Positions 1-9,840 of a stretch of 64,000 nt of DNA are shown piece by piece. A program made the position numbers and the translations under genes. Each line of letters starts with the position of its first letter. Within the stretch, counting starts at the first letter, position 1. This DNA comes from an uncultured Gammaproteobacteria bacterium (GTDB taxonomy: Bacteria; Pseudomonadota; Gammaproteobacteria; GCA-001735895): assembly GCA_913061315.1 (NCBI GenBank), contig CAJXUC010000002.1:1-64000 (forward strand). Reading direction: 5' to 3'. A model generated the notes under the pieces. It was not told the DNA's origin, did no database searches, and worked only from the letters and a program-made list of their open reading frames with translations.

Positions 1-29
1 GTGGGCTCGGAGATGTGTATAAGAGACAG
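1..29. other. Nextera/Tn5 sequencing adapter remnant (not genomic)
   Basis: Bases 11-29 read AGATGTGTATAAGAGACAG, the 19-bp Tn5 mosaic end used in Nextera libraries, and bases 1-10 match the part of the Read 2 adapter that precedes it. The sequence is therefore library adapter left on a contig end. It interrupts the minus-strand gene that follows, and it creates a spurious plus-strand reading frame beginning MGSEMCIRDR, a translation characteristic of this adapter. Confidence 0.97.
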
Positions 30-1031
30 ATTCACAATTAATGATGCAAACAAGGAACGAGCTTTAATGGGAGTTATTGCAACCGCATTTTGCGCTAACT
101 CAAGCCATTTTAAATCGTCACCTGTTAGTAGTTCAGCGCGATTACCCACGAGTTCGGCATATTCAATATACGCATCCCATAGGCGATCTGGCGATAGCTT
201 AAACAACTCTAACGGTGAATGGTGACCCATTTGAAATAACGCTTCAAGGGCAACCACTCGATCAACTAGGGACAAATGCTCTGCCGCAAAAGTGCTCAGC
301 GATGCCAAGGTACTTAACTCATCATCACTAGTGTCTGGATTTTTCATTTTTGTGGTAATTAGCTTGCGTAAATTAACAGCCGTGATTTGTTCAGATTTCA
401 ACTGTGCTAATTGTGATGTGATTTTTGCTTGCCAGCCATCAACCTCTTTCAAAAGCTGTATCGCTAATTCATAACGCCCTGCCTGAATAAGCACCGTTGC
501 TCGTAGAATTAGCCAATCAGGTGCTTCTTCTTGAAAGTCTTGACCAAAGCGCAGCATGGAGACCTGAGCATCTGCCAGTCGGTTATCTTTTATATAACTA
601 GTAATGATCTGGCGTCGCCAAGTTTGCACGTCATCAGAAAAATCAGAAACGGATTGCCAGAGTTGTTGACGCAGTATTTTACGCGCCGTGCTAGTCTGAT
701 TAAGCTCTAAATAAGCCTTTATTCGATAAGTCGTTGCCTGATGTTTAAACTGGATAGGCAGGTCGTCAGGTAAGCGTTCGATTCGGACTATGAGCTTGTC
801 CCACTGCTGCCATTTACTCAATATGGCGTAGCGTTCTTGCTCCCATAAAATCCATTCGTAGAGATCGACATCAACCTTGGGCTGAGTCTGGTCCAGCATT
901 TTAAGCGTTAGTGCAGGTGCACCTGAAGAAGAAATAATTTTTAATAATTCTAGGCGTTCATTAGCCCAGCTAGTTTTGTTACAACTAAGCAGTAATAACA
1001 AACCAATAAAAATTGATCGAAAAATGCACAT
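30..1031 (-). CDS. Exported alpha-helical (TPR-like) protein, 3' end missing
   Basis: An uninterrupted minus-strand frame of 334 codons starts MCIFRSIFIGLLLLLSCNKT and runs into the adapter, so the C-terminus is missing. The N-terminus is a signal peptide; LLSC resembles a lipobox, and SWA-NE could instead be a signal peptidase I site. The rest is rich in Leu, Gln, Trp and Ala in helical periodicity, with segments such as AYLELNQTSTARKILRQQLW that look like TPR-type helix pairs. I do not recognise the family. Some soluble lytic transglycosylases begin with a helical solenoid like this and carry the catalytic domain at the missing end, but nothing catalytic is visible. It lies downstream of the rplS terminator and is probably transcribed separately. 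Confidence 0.75.
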
Positions 1032-1154
1032 CGTCACTCCAAAGAACCCATTAGCCCATGAAATAAAAGTAGCATAAGTAATTAAAATATCCAATTAGCT
1101 TAAAAAAGCTAATGAAAGTTAAGAACAAAAACGGTCCGTTCATCCTGAACATAA

Positions 1155-1188
1155 AAAAGGCGCGATGCTGGAAGCATACGCGCCTTTT
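1155..1188 (-). terminator. Rho-independent terminator after rplS
   Basis: GGCGCG (1159-1164) pairs with CGCGCC (1179-1184), and the inner ATGC/GCAT extends the stem past a one-base bulge. Read on the minus strand, the stem is followed by a run of six T (complement of 1153-1158). It closes the rpsP-rimM-trmD-rplS operon. TTTT on the other side gives weak bidirectional potential. Confidence 0.9.
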
Positions 1189-1217
1189 ATAAAGAATTGG
1201 ATTCGTTAAACCCAGCC

Positions 1218-1562
1218 TTATAGCTTTTCTTTGATTCGAGCCGCCTTACCCGTCAAGCCACGAAGATAATACAACTTAGCACGACGCACTTTACCCCGTC
1301 GCTTCACTTTAATCTCAGCAATCATCGGACTATGCGTTTGGAAAACTCGCTCAACGCCTTCACCATGTGAGATCTTACGAACCGTAAATGCAGAGTTAAT
1401 GCCACGACTACGCATTGCAATAACAACACCTTCATAAGCCTGAAGACGCTCACGCTCACCTTCTTTAATTTTGACCTGTACGATCACGGTGTCGCCTGGC
1501 GAAAAATCAGGAATGTCTGATCTTAGTTGCTCAGAATCCAGTTGTGCAATTATGTTACTCAT
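1218..1562 (-). CDS. rplS: 50S ribosomal protein L19
   Basis: L19 is a structural protein of the large ribosomal subunit near the interface with the 30S subunit. The 114-residue product [12 protein letters not shown]...ARIKEKL matches the family in length and in the core [28 protein letters not shown] and [14 protein letters not shown]. An in-frame methionine nine codons upstream exists, but the chosen ATG is preceded by AGAGGAAG at proper spacing and matches known N-termini. It is the last gene of the conserved rpsP-rimM-trmD-rplS operon and is followed by a strong intrinsic terminator. Confidence 0.98.
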   Translation of the reverse strand: MSNIIAQLDSEQLRSDIPDFSPGDTVIVQVKIKEGERERLQAYEGVVIAMRSRGINSAFTVRKISHGEGVERVFQTHSPMIAEIKVKRRGKVRRAKLYYLRGLTGKAARIKEKL

Positions 1563-1617
1563 GGTGCTTCCTCTAGAAATATCCATCATTAACAGCGAAT
1601 AATCGCTGCAGACAAAC

Positions 1618-2361
1618 TCACTTGAATTCGTCTTTAAAATCGTTTAACAAGGCTTGTTGGCGATCATCTAAAACCTTAAGCTCTAGTAGATCAGGCCTTC
1701 TTTGCCATGTCCTGCCGAGCGATTGACGTTCTCGCCAATCCTCAATATGTTGATGATTTCCATTCATCAGTACTTCAGGAACTTCCATCCCTTTATATTC
1801 CTCAGGTCTCGTATAATGAGGGTAATCAAGCAAACCTTCACTAAACGAATCTTGCTGAGCTGATTGTTCATGTCCCAATGCGCCTGGAATTAATCGGGCC
1901 ATTGCATCAATACAGACCATTGCGGCTAACTCTCCACCACTGATGACATAATCACCAATTGACCACTCCTGATCCACTTCCTTTTGAATCAATCGTTCAT
2001 CAACGCCTTCATATCGACCGCATAAAAAAATAACCGATTGAGTCCCAACCTGCTTTGCGAGCATAGCTTGATTTACAGGTTTTCCCTGAGGACTCAAATA
2101 AATCAATTGAGCCAACGGATTCTTTTCACGTACGGCTTGGATCGTCTCTTCTAACGGCTGCACTTTCATTAACATGCCAGGGCCACCACCGTAAGGTCGA
2201 TCATCAACTGTACGATGTTTATCTACAGTGTAATCTCTAGGATTCCAACACTGCAAGTACATCAATTTTCGGTCTGCAGCTCGGCCAACTACACCATAAT
2301 TAACAACTTGTTCAACCATATCAGGAAACAATGTAATGACATCAATTCGCACTGTCGTCAA
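1618..2361 (-). CDS. trmD: tRNA (guanine37-N1)-methyltransferase TrmD
   Basis: TrmD methylates G37 next to the anticodon of tRNAs for Leu, Pro and Arg using S-adenosylmethionine, which prevents +1 frameshifting. The 247-residue product has the SPOUT trefoil-knot signatures: [23 protein letters not shown] and [16 protein letters not shown], which form the cofactor pocket. [14 protein letters not shown] near residue 50 and [13 protein letters not shown] near the C-terminus are also conserved. It sits nine bases after rimM and upstream of rplS in the standard order. Length and start ([15 protein letters not shown]) agree with the family. Confidence 0.98.
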   Translation of the reverse strand: MTTVRIDVITLFPDMVEQVVNYGVVGRAADRKLMYLQCWNPRDYTVDKHRTVDDRPYGGGPGMLMKVQPLEETIQAVREKNPLAQLIYLSPQGKPVNQAMLAKQVGTQSVIFLCGRYEGVDERLIQKEVDQEWSIGDYVISGGELAAMVCIDAMARLIPGALGHEQSAQQDSFSEGLLDYPHYTRPEEYKGMEVPEVLMNGNHQHIEDWRERQSLGRTWQRRPDLLELKVLDDRQQALLNDFKDEFK

Positions 2362-2369
2362 TCAACCGG

Positions 2370-2888
2370 TTAATAATCAGCTTGCCAGTCGACTATCATT
2401 TGCTTTTTTTCTAAGTCTATCTCTTGAACAATGTCCTTCATAACAAAGGGAATCAATCGCTCTCTATCACCCTTCACTATCATAACGTCACTTGCACCAG
2501 TTTCCATCATTGAGTCAACCGTTCCAAGCGCTTCAGCCTGCATTGATTTAACTTCAAGACCAATTAGATCAGACCAATAGTATTCATCAATTTCTAATGG
2601 TGGTAATTGTTTTGACAATATATATATTTTACATCCAATTAACGCTGTAGCTTGGTCTCTGTCATCGACACCAGCAATATTAGCTATCACGTTTTTGCCT
2701 TGGGTTCGACCACTGACGCCAACACTTTTTAGCTGACCGTCAACTTCTAATTGCCAAGGACTGTAACCAACGATATTTCCACGCGGTTCAGTGTTCGAAA
2801 AAACTCTGACCTCACCTTTGATACCTTGTGCACCGAGAATGTGCCCAACACAAACTGCGTCAGAGCGCTCTTTTCGGACAGGAAGCAT
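2370..2888 (-). CDS. rimM: Ribosome maturation factor RimM
   Basis: RimM binds ribosomal protein S19 and assists assembly of the 30S head domain and 16S rRNA processing. The 172-residue product has the N-terminal beta-barrel motif VGHILGAQGIKGEVRV and the C-terminal PRC-barrel region, including YYWSDLIGLEV and ETGASDVMIVKGDRERLIPF. Length is normal for the family. It lies between rpsP (17 bases upstream) and trmD, as in other gammaproteobacteria, and is presumably cotranscribed from the promoter ahead of rpsP. Confidence 0.97.
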   Translation of the reverse strand: MLPVRKERSDAVCVGHILGAQGIKGEVRVFSNTEPRGNIVGYSPWQLEVDGQLKSVGVSGRTQGKNVIANIAGVDDRDQATALIGCKIYILSKQLPPLEIDEYYWSDLIGLEVKSMQAEALGTVDSMMETGASDVMIVKGDRERLIPFVMKDIVQEIDLEKKQMIVDWQADY

Positions 2889-2905
2889 ATTTGATTACAA
2901 CGACT

Positions 2906-3154
2906 TTAAGCCGCTTTAAGGGATCCTTTGATCAAGCTAGATACACGGCCACTTGGTTGTGCACCTTTAGATACCCAGTAATCAATGCGATCGCTGTCTA
3001 AACGCAACGCTTCTTCCTGACCACGAGCTTGTGGATTAAAAAAGCCTAAGCGCTCGATATAACGACCATCTCTAGGACTACGGCTATCACTAACTACAAC
3101 GTGATAGAAAGGGCGTCTTTTTGAACCGCCACGAGCCAAACGAATTGAAACCAT
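2906..3154 (-). CDS. rpsP: 30S ribosomal protein S16
   Basis: S16 is a small-subunit assembly protein that binds 16S rRNA early. The 82-residue product begins [29 protein letters not shown] sequence ([20 protein letters not shown]), the hallmark of the family, followed by [13 protein letters not shown] and a tail ending GSLKAA. It is the first gene of the rpsP-rimM-trmD-rplS operon. A likely sigma-70 promoter lies about 80 bases upstream, and the short leader carries a small hairpin (TCTGAC/GTCAGA, 3205-3221). Confidence 0.98.
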   Translation of the reverse strand: MVSIRLARGGSKRRPFYHVVVSDSRSPRDGRYIERLGFFNPQARGQEEALRLDSDRIDYWVSKGAQPSGRVSSLIKGSLKAA

Positions 3155-3231
3155 AAAAAAACCTATTACTTACCGGATAAAAATATCATCAAACAACAGC
3201 AAACGTCTGACTCAAGGTCAGAAGACCGCGT

Positions 3232-3259
3232 ATTGTACCTAAAAATATTGAGCTGTGAA
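3232..3259 (-). promoter_or_regulatory. Candidate sigma-70 promoter of the rpsP operon
   Basis: On the minus strand TTCACA (five of six matches to the -35 consensus) is followed after 16 bases by TACAAT (five of six matches to the -10 consensus). Transcription would start about 70 bases upstream of rpsP. The assignment is by pattern only. Confidence 0.5.
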
Positions 3260-3293
3260 GTCCTGAAACGTAATTTTTAATGGGTATTGAGTA

Positions 3294-4658
3294 CTAAAAT
3301 TGCATTCCTGGCGGTAAATTACCTTTCAGGCCCCGCATCATGTTAGCCATACCACCCTTGCTTCCCATTTTTTTCATCATCTTTTGCATTTGCTTGTGCT
3401 GTTTGAGCAATCGATTCACATCCTGAATTTGTGTGCCTGAACCAACCGCCATTCGTCGTTTTCGAGATCCATTAATCACCTCAGGCTTGCGCCTTTCTTG
3501 AGGTGTCATGGAATCGATGATAGCGATCATACTTTTCATTTGTTTTGTATGTGCGGGGCTTTGCATTGCCTTGGATACACCAGCACCCATACCTGGCAAC
3601 TTGTCCATCATACTGCTAATCCCGCCCATTTTTTCCATTTGGACGAATTGATCTCGTAAGTCTTCAAGATCAAACCCTTTGCCCTTCTTCACTTTTTTCG
3701 CTAACTTTTCGGCTTTGTCTAGATCAACTTTTTCATGTGCTTGTTCGACCAGTGACAAGATGTCACCCATACCCAGAATTCTTGACGCCATACGCTCTGG
3801 ATGAAAAGCTTCTAATGCATCCGTTTTTTCACCTGAACCAATGTACTTAATCGGCTTACCCGTAATCTGACGGACCGATAATGCGGCACCACCCCGGGCA
3901 TCACCATCTGTTTTGGTCAGTATCACTCCCGTTAAGGGCAATGCCTCACCAAAAGATTGGGCTGTATTGGCAGCATCCTGTCCCGTCATACTGTCCACAA
4001 CGAACAGTGTTTCAGCCGGATCTAACTCAGCATGGATGGATTTAATTTCATCCATCATTTGTTCATCAATACTCAGTCGGCCAGCGGTATCAACAATGAG
4101 TACATCAGCATTGTGTTTTTTTGCTGAATCTACAGCCTGACGTGCAATTTTAACAGGGCTTTGGCTACTGTCGCTCGGATGAAAGATAGCATTGACTTCC
4201 CCAGCCAACGTTTGCAACTGAGAGATTGCCGCAGGCCGATAGATATCTGCACTTGCGACCATAACTGTTTTTTTATCAACTTCGATCAATCGCCTAGCTA
4301 GTTTGGCCACTGTTGTTGTTTTACCTGCACCCTGTAACCCTGCCATTAATATAATGACAGGTGGTTTTGTATCGAGGTTAATAGCATCATGCTGATGCCC
4401 CATGATGGCGACAAGCTCATCATTAACAACCTTGATCAGCGCCTGACCTGGAGAAACACTGCCAATAACAGATTGGCCCATTGCTTTTTCTTTGACGCCT
4501 TCGATAAAGTCTCTTACCACTGGCAGCGCAACGTCGGCTTCTAATAACGCTTGGCGAACTTCACGCAGACTGTCTTTGATATTGTCTTCACTCAATCGTC
4601 CCTGACCACGAAGGTTTTTAAGTGTGACGGATAATCGATCTGTTAAATTTTCAAACAT
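3294..4658 (-). CDS. ffh: Signal recognition particle protein Ffh
   Basis: Ffh is the GTPase of the signal recognition particle; with 4.5S RNA it targets nascent membrane proteins to FtsY and SecYEG. The 454-residue product shows the helical N domain, the G-domain motifs GLQGAGKTTT (about residue 106), VDTAGR and TKTDGDARGG, and a Met-rich M domain ending KQMQKMMKKMGSKGG...LPPGMQF that binds signal peptides and RNA. Length is typical. It is separated from the rpsP operon by 139 bases and diverges from ypjD, matching the ypjD/ffh/rpsP neighbourhood of enterics. Confidence 0.98.
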   Translation of the reverse strand: MFENLTDRLSVTLKNLRGQGRLSEDNIKDSLREVRQALLEADVALPVVRDFIEGVKEKAMGQSVIGSVSPGQALIKVVNDELVAIMGHQHDAINLDTKPPVIILMAGLQGAGKTTTVAKLARRLIEVDKKTVMVASADIYRPAAISQLQTLAGEVNAIFHPSDSSQSPVKIARQAVDSAKKHNADVLIVDTAGRLSIDEQMMDEIKSIHAELDPAETLFVVDSMTGQDAANTAQSFGEALPLTGVILTKTDGDARGGAALSVRQITGKPIKYIGSGEKTDALEAFHPERMASRILGMGDILSLVEQAHEKVDLDKAEKLAKKVKKGKGFDLEDLRDQFVQMEKMGGISSMMDKLPGMGAGVSKAMQSPAHTKQMKSMIAIIDSMTPQERRKPEVINGSRKRRMAVGSGTQIQDVNRLLKQHKQMQKMMKKMGSKGGMANMMRGLKGNLPPGMQF

Positions 4659-5096
4659 AACGTTGGCTCAATTGAGTCGATAAATTGTAATTAAAATTTA
4701 GATATTGCCTAATTATAGCAGCGTAAGTGGAAGAATAAACCCTATAGGCAGTTCAATATCCTTTGTCTACACAGCATTGTTAATTAAATCTTTTTTAAAT
4801 AGTTGTTTGCCTTCAGTTTTTTATTTCAATGACCCAATAACATCAAAAAATATTACTCCTTTTGCGTCTAACTAAACAAAACTCAAATACTTTTATTCAA
4901 CTTTCTAAAGATAGGCGCCGACTATAGATCGAATTATCAACTGTGGTTTAATTACCCGCGTCCTAATAGATAACATCATTCCCAACCCAAACAGAAATTT
5001 TTTAATGCACGCTCTTCATTATTAACTTCAAGACATCTATCAATAGTGCGGCTTTTAAGAATATCAGTTACAATCTTAGATCTGGAAAATAGATAA
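4659..5096. promoter_or_regulatory. Divergent intergenic region ffh/ypjD
   Basis: This AT-rich 438-bp gap separates divergent genes. A perfect TATAAT on the minus strand at 4712-4717, about 55 bases ahead of ffh, is a plausible -10 box for ffh, although the -35 is poor. I see no RNA gene, repeat or convincing small reading frame in the rest. Confidence 0.4.
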
Positions 5097-5912
5097 GTGA
5101 TGATGTCCCCCACCGTAACGAGCGCACTCAGCATATTTTTGTATTGTTTGTCGGCGTTTTTGATTTTCAGTCAACTTCAGTATGATTCTAATAAAACGCT
5201 GCTTCAACCGCGCTGGCTGTCACTTATGCCTGCGTTTATCGGGTTAATATTCCATGCAAATTCACTTTATCAGTCTATCTGGCACCCAGCGGGACTCGAC
5301 CTCGGTCTTTTTGCAACGTTTTCTTTGATTACTTGGCTTATCTCAATACAAATTTTATTAAGCTGTGTCTTTCGTCAAATCGAAACCTTGGGCATTGTCA
5401 TGTTCCCTTTGGCGGGATTAGCGAGTTTAGTTTCGAGTATGACACCGGCAACATCGGAGCAGTTAATCGTTGTTACCAATGGCACAATACAAGGTCACAT
5501 TATGATCTCTGTCATTGCTTACAGCCTTATTATGCTAAGTGCGGTGCAAGCCACATTATTAGCTTATCAAGATCGTGCCATTCGAGATCACAATCCAGGT
5601 GGATTTATTCGACATATTCCGCCAATTCATGACATGGAGACATTGTTGTTTCAATTGCTTGGATTTGGCTTTATCTTTCTGAGTGGCTCACTTCTGACGG
5701 GCTTTTTATACTTAGAGGATATCTTTGCTCAGCATCAAGCTCATAAAACCATGTTATCGCTTGTTGCCTGGTTTATCCTTGGAACATTACTATTTGGTCG
5801 ATTACAATTCGGATGGCGAGGTAAAACAGCAGTCAGGTGGACTTTATCTTCCTTCACGCTGTTAATGATTGGTTTTTTTGGTAGCAAACTGGCCTATGAA
5901 TTTATTGTTTAA
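5097..5912 (+). CDS. ypjD: CcsA/CcmC-like inner-membrane protein YpjD
   Basis: The protein belongs to the cytochrome c assembly (CcsA-type) membrane family; E. coli YpjD has no settled biochemical role. It has about eight hydrophobic segments over 271 residues, with conserved-type features TNGTIQGHIMISVIAYSL (a His in a membrane helix that could face haem) and a C-terminal FGRLQFGWRGKTAVRW loop followed by a last helix. The frame opens with GTG-ATG-ATG, so translation may begin at any of three adjacent codons; no strong ribosome site is visible. The gene lies between ffh and a CorB-like gene as in E. coli. Confidence 0.9.
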   Translation: MMMSPTVTSALSIFLYCLSAFLIFSQLQYDSNKTLLQPRWLSLMPAFIGLIFHANSLYQSIWHPAGLDLGLFATFSLITWLISIQILLSCVFRQIETLGIVMFPLAGLASLVSSMTPATSEQLIVVTNGTIQGHIMISVIAYSLIMLSAVQATLLAYQDRAIRDHNPGGFIRHIPPIHDMETLLFQLLGFGFIFLSGSLLTGFLYLEDIFAQHQAHKTMLSLVAWFILGTLLFGRLQFGWRGKTAVRWTLSSFTLLMIGFFGSKLAYEFIV

Positions 5913-5987
5913 CGGCTAATTGATCAACGATAACTAGAAACTCACACCTAACCCTTTTAACCAGCAACATAACTATCGGCATATGCC

Positions 5988-7289
5988 TTGAACGAAATTC
6001 CTCTTTACATGCTTTTTCTTATACTAGCGCTGCTGATTTTACTGTCAGCCTTTTTTTCTGGTTCTGAGACAGGGCTAATGAGCCTGAATCGTTATCGTCT
6101 GAAACACTTGGCTGATAAAAATCACGGTGGTGCGACACGAGCAGCAGAGCTACTGGCAGACCCTAACCGCCTAATCAGTTTGATTTTACTCGGCAACAAT
6201 TTTATCAACATCCTTATCACACAGCTAGCAACCTATATCGGTTACCTAATGTTTGGAGATGCTGGTATTGCTATCGCAACGGGTGCGCTCACGCTCATCC
6301 TTTTGATTTTTGCAGAAGTAACGCCGAAGACTCTCGCGGCTAATAAGCCCGAGTCCATTGCCTTTCCAGCAGCCTATGTCTACAAGCCAATGCTGAAACT
6401 GCTGTTGCCATTAGTAATCGTCATTAATTGGCTTGCAAAAATGATATTAGTACTGTTCCAGGTATCGAATAAACCAACGGGGAATGACGCTCTAACCTCA
6501 GATGAACTAAGAGTCGCTGTCAACGAAACGAGCGGTTTAATTCCTGATTCACATCGTGACATGTTGATTAGTATCCTAGATTTAGAGCGAGTCAGTGTTA
6601 ATGATATTATGGTGTCGCGTAATGATATTATCGGTATTGATCTTGAAGACAGCTGGAACGACACGCTAAAACATATTAGAAAGCTCTCTCACACTAGAAT
6701 TCCAATTTACTCTGGAAATATTGATAATTTATTGGGCATTACTCAGCTACGAAAAATTTTACCTTTATTATTGGATAATGAATTCAATCCTGAGACACTG
6801 GAGAAATTAACTCGTCAAAGTTACTTTATACCAGAAGGCACACCATTGACGACTCAGCTCATAAATTTCCGCAAAAATAAGCGTCGCATGGGCTTTGTAG
6901 TAGATGAATATGGAGACATTCAAGGTTTAGTGACTATCGAAGACATTTTGGAAGAAATCGTCGGGGAATTCACTACCGATCCAACCGCATTGCACCAAGA
7001 CTTTTATCAAGATACTGATGGTAGTTATTTAGTTGATGGGTCTACTCATATTAGATTGATTAATCGTAACCTCAACGTTAATCTTCCAATCGAAGGTCCC
7101 AAAACGATTAATGGCCTAATTTTAGAGTATATGGAATTTATACCCGAAGCAGGTACCAGTCTAAAAATTAACAATTACCCTATCGAAATCATGCAAGTCA
7201 AAAATAACATGGTAAAAACAGTTCGATTATCAACTAACAAAATCACACAGTTTCGTCAAATCCAAGCAGAGTTATCGCTCGATGGCTAA
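5988..7289 (+). CDS. CNNM/HlyC-CorC family membrane protein (CorB-like)
   Basis: CNNM proteins couple a DUF21 membrane domain to cytoplasmic CBS domains and are linked to magnesium (and cobalt) export. The 433-residue product has the DUF21 domain (LSAFFSGSETGLMSLNRYRLKHL, then LISLILLGNNFINIL and FAEVTPKT), a CBS pair (VSVNDIMVSRNDIIGID; RMGFVVDEYGDIQGLVTIEDILEEIVGEF) and the C-terminal CorC_HlyC transporter-associated domain (DGSYLVDGSTHI). This is the order of E. coli YfjD/CorB, which is likewise beside ypjD. The first usable codon is TTG (NEIPLYMLFLIL); a Met seven codons later is the alternative. Confidence 0.93.
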   Translation: MNEIPLYMLFLILALLILLSAFFSGSETGLMSLNRYRLKHLADKNHGGATRAAELLADPNRLISLILLGNNFINILITQLATYIGYLMFGDAGIAIATGALTLILLIFAEVTPKTLAANKPESIAFPAAYVYKPMLKLLLPLVIVINWLAKMILVLFQVSNKPTGNDALTSDELRVAVNETSGLIPDSHRDMLISILDLERVSVNDIMVSRNDIIGIDLEDSWNDTLKHIRKLSHTRIPIYSGNIDNLLGITQLRKILPLLLDNEFNPETLEKLTRQSYFIPEGTPLTTQLINFRKNKRRMGFVVDEYGDIQGLVTIEDILEEIVGEFTTDPTALHQDFYQDTDGSYLVDGSTHIRLINRNLNVNLPIEGPKTINGLILEYMEFIPEAGTSLKINNYPIEIMQVKNNMVKTVRLSTNKITQFRQIQAELSLDG

Positions 7290-7294
7290 CTTTA

Positions 7295-8656
7295 ATGAGT
7301 AAGAAACAAGCTCAGTATCAATGTCGAGAGTGCGCCTGCATTTTGCCTAAGTGGCAAGGCCAATGCCCTGACTGTAAAAGCTGGAACAGTGTTGAAGAAT
7401 TGCCAACCATCGTAGGTGCGAGTCAAACTAATACCAATTGGCATGGCAAGGCCACCACAAGTAGCTCTATCTTACTCAGCGAAGTTCCTGTTACAGATAC
7501 ACCTCGTTTTAGCAGCGAAATCTCAGAACTTGACCGCGTGCTTGGGGGGGGGCTAGTGCGTGGGTCGGTTATTTTATTGGGCGGTGACCCAGGCATTGGT
7601 AAATCGACGATATTGCTGCAATGCATGGCCAAAATAAGCGTGAGCCAAAATGCACTTTATGTCACGGGCGAAGAATCTCCCCAGCAAGTGAGCATGCGCG
7701 CCCAACGTCTTGGTTTGCCAAATGAACATTTAAAACTATTAAGCTCGACTTGCGTCGAAGAAATAATTGCACAAACCGTTATCAACAAACCGGTTGTTAT
7801 GGTTATTGACTCAATTCAAACGATTTATACCAACAGTTTACAATCTGCTGCCGGCTCCGTTAGCCAGATACGTGAAAGCACCGCCATCTTAGTCAGGCTC
7901 GCAAAACAAAGTAACATTGCTATTTTTCTAGTAGGCCATGTTACCAAAGAAGGACAGCTTGCTGGGCCAAGAGTACTCGAGCATATGGTCGATACCGTAC
8001 TCTATTTTGAAGGCGATAGCTCTACCCGATATCGTGTCATTCGCGCTGTCAAAAATCGCTTTGGTGCGGTCAATGAAATAGGCATATTTGCAATGACTGA
8101 CGAAGGGATTAAGCAGGTAAGTAATCCCTCTGCAATATTTTTGTCGCAGCATGACAAACCAGTCTCAGGCAGCATCATCATGGTGTCGCGTGAAGGCACC
8201 AGACCTATTCTGGTAGAAATACAGGCTTTGGTGACCGAGAGTCATTCAGGGCACCCTCGTCGCATTAGTGTCGGTCTGGAGGCCAATCGACTCGCCATGT
8301 TACTCGCTATTCTTCAACGCCATGGTGGCATTCCACTTTATGATCAAGATGTTTTTATTAATGCGGTCGGTGGCGTTCGTATTGCTGAAACAGGAGCGGA
8401 TTTAGCTGTTATTTTGGCTATATTATCGAGCTATCGTGACCGTCCAGTTAGCAATCGGTTACTGGTCTTTGGTGAAGTCGGCTTATCTGGAGAAATCAGG
8501 CCCGTACCGAATGGAGAAGAGCGTTTGCGTGAAGCTGGTAAACATGGATTTGAGACCGCAATTATTCCAAAAGCTAATATGCCCAAACGCGATTCTATAA
8601 AAAATATGAAATTGATACCCGTCAACCATTTAGCAGACACGCTAGATGCTTTATAA
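7295..8656 (+). CDS. radA: DNA repair protein RadA
   Basis: RadA is a RecA-related branch-migration ATPase that processes recombination intermediates. The 453-residue product has the N-terminal zinc finger (CREC...CPDC, residues 10-30), Walker [11 protein letters not shown] (about residue 95), the RadA-specific KNRFG motif (about residue 250) and a C-terminal Lon-like domain containing [14 protein letters not shown] and [12 protein letters not shown]. It starts six bases after the CNNM gene, which suggests cotranscription. Length is standard. Confidence 0.98.
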   Translation: MSKKQAQYQCRECACILPKWQGQCPDCKSWNSVEELPTIVGASQTNTNWHGKATTSSSILLSEVPVTDTPRFSSEISELDRVLGGGLVRGSVILLGGDPGIGKSTILLQCMAKISVSQNALYVTGEESPQQVSMRAQRLGLPNEHLKLLSSTCVEEIIAQTVINKPVVMVIDSIQTIYTNSLQSAAGSVSQIRESTAILVRLAKQSNIAIFLVGHVTKEGQLAGPRVLEHMVDTVLYFEGDSSTRYRVIRAVKNRFGAVNEIGIFAMTDEGIKQVSNPSAIFLSQHDKPVSGSIIMVSREGTRPILVEIQALVTESHSGHPRRISVGLEANRLAMLLAILQRHGGIPLYDQDVFINAVGGVRIAETGADLAVILAILSSYRDRPVSNRLLVFGEVGLSGEIRPVPNGEERLREAGKHGFETAIIPKANMPKRDSIKNMKLIPVNHLADTLDAL

Positions 8657-8694
8657 TAATCAATTACGATCACTTTAAACTTGAGCTTAGTGGT

Positions 8695-8940
8695 ATGCCT
8701 AAAACAACTGATAAACTTGAAGATTTTGAAAAGTCTTTGACTCAATTGGAACAAATTGTAAACCAGATGGAAAGTGGTGAACTGGGCTTGGAAGAGTCAC
8801 TTGATCAATTCGAGAAAGGAATCAAACTCGCTAAAAACTGTCAAGATACGCTTTCTAGTGCAAAAGTAAGGGTAGAGAAGCTGATCGAAAAAAATGGCTT
8901 ACAGCAAACACTATTATTTGATGAAAATGATGAGGATTGA
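8695..8940 (+). CDS. xseB: Exodeoxyribonuclease VII small subunit
   Basis: XseB is the small subunit that complexes with XseA to degrade single-stranded DNA. The 81-residue product has the family core [32 protein letters not shown] and the following [16 protein letters not shown] coiled coil. Its 3' end overlaps the start of ispA, giving the widespread xseB-ispA-dxs gene order, so the three genes are probably translated as a coupled unit. Confidence 0.97.
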   Translation: MPKTTDKLEDFEKSLTQLEQIVNQMESGELGLEESLDQFEKGIKLAKNCQDTLSSAKVRVEKLIEKNGLQQTLLFDENDED

Positions 8941-9835
8941 TCCTCAAAGCTTTGAAACGCTTGTTTTACAATATCAAACTCGAGTTAATCAAACACTCGA
9001 TCATTGGTTACCCAGTGAGTTGGTTCATCCAATTAAACTGCACAAGGCGATGCGCTATTCCGTTTTAGCACCCGGTAAAAGAGTTCGCCCTATTCTTGTT
9101 TATGCGACCGCCTCAGCCTTGGGATTAGAGCTAGCCCTAGTCGATGGTATTGCTGCCGCACTCGAAATTATTCACTCCTACTCTCTTATCCATGATGACT
9201 TGCCAGCAATGGATGATGACGATTTGCGTCGAGGTCGGGCGACCTGCCACTGTGCGTTCGATGAAGCAACAGCCATATTAGCTGGTGATGCTCTTCAGGC
9301 ACTTGCGTTTTACGTTTTAAGTCATGATCAATCAATGACAAGCGATAGTAGCGCTCGACTTAAAATGATTGAAAAATTATCACTATTCTCGGGCTCTCAA
9401 GGCATGGCGGGAGGCCAAGCCATGGATTTGGCCGCTGTCGGTCGGTCACTTAATATTGACGAACTGGAAGTCATGCACACCCATAAAACAGGCGCACTAA
9501 TCAGAACTTGTATTCAACTCACAGCGTTAAGCTCATCACAACTGTCATCAGAAAAATTCGAGGCTCTCGATACTTACGCCAGGAGTATTGGCTTATCTTT
9601 TCAAATTCAAGATGACATACTAGATGTTGTTGGTGACACCCAAACCCTAGGCAAACCACAAGGGTCGGACATGGAACGAGACAAACCTACCTTTCCTTCT
9701 ATAATAGGCCTCGACGCTTCACGTGATAAGGCGTTATTTCTTCATCACAAAGCCATCAATGCATTGTCGATATTTGATGAGGAAGCTGATATTTTAAGGT
9801 ATATTTCAGCTTGGTTTATAGAGCGTACCCACTAG
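8921..9835 (+). CDS. ispA: Farnesyl diphosphate synthase (polyprenyl synthetase)
   Basis: IspA condenses dimethylallyl diphosphate with two isopentenyl diphosphates to make farnesyl diphosphate, the precursor of quinones and undecaprenyl lipid carrier. Both Asp-rich metal sites are present: [10 protein letters not shown] (about residue 85) and [10 protein letters not shown] (about residue 225), with GKRVRP and SLIHDD as expected. Three in-frame ATGs (8921, 8927, 8930) overlap the end of xseB; the first is reported and gives 304 residues. An earlier ATG at 8894 would add an unconserved extension. It leads directly into dxs of the same pathway. Confidence 0.96.
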   Translation: MKMMRIDPQSFETLVLQYQTRVNQTLDHWLPSELVHPIKLHKAMRYSVLAPGKRVRPILVYATASALGLELALVDGIAAALEIIHSYSLIHDDLPAMDDDDLRRGRATCHCAFDEATAILAGDALQALAFYVLSHDQSMTSDSSARLKMIEKLSLFSGSQGMAGGQAMDLAAVGRSLNIDELEVMHTHKTGALIRTCIQLTALSSSQLSSEKFEALDTYARSIGLSFQIQDDILDVVGDTQTLGKPQGSDMERDKPTFPSIIGLDASRDKALFLHHKAINALSIFDEEADILRYISAWFIERTH

Positions 9836-9840
9836 ATCTA

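Noticed and set aside
1..225. Plus-strand frame starting MGSEMCIRDR
   Set aside because: Its beginning is the Nextera adapter translated, and the rest is antisense to the truncated minus-strand protein gene.
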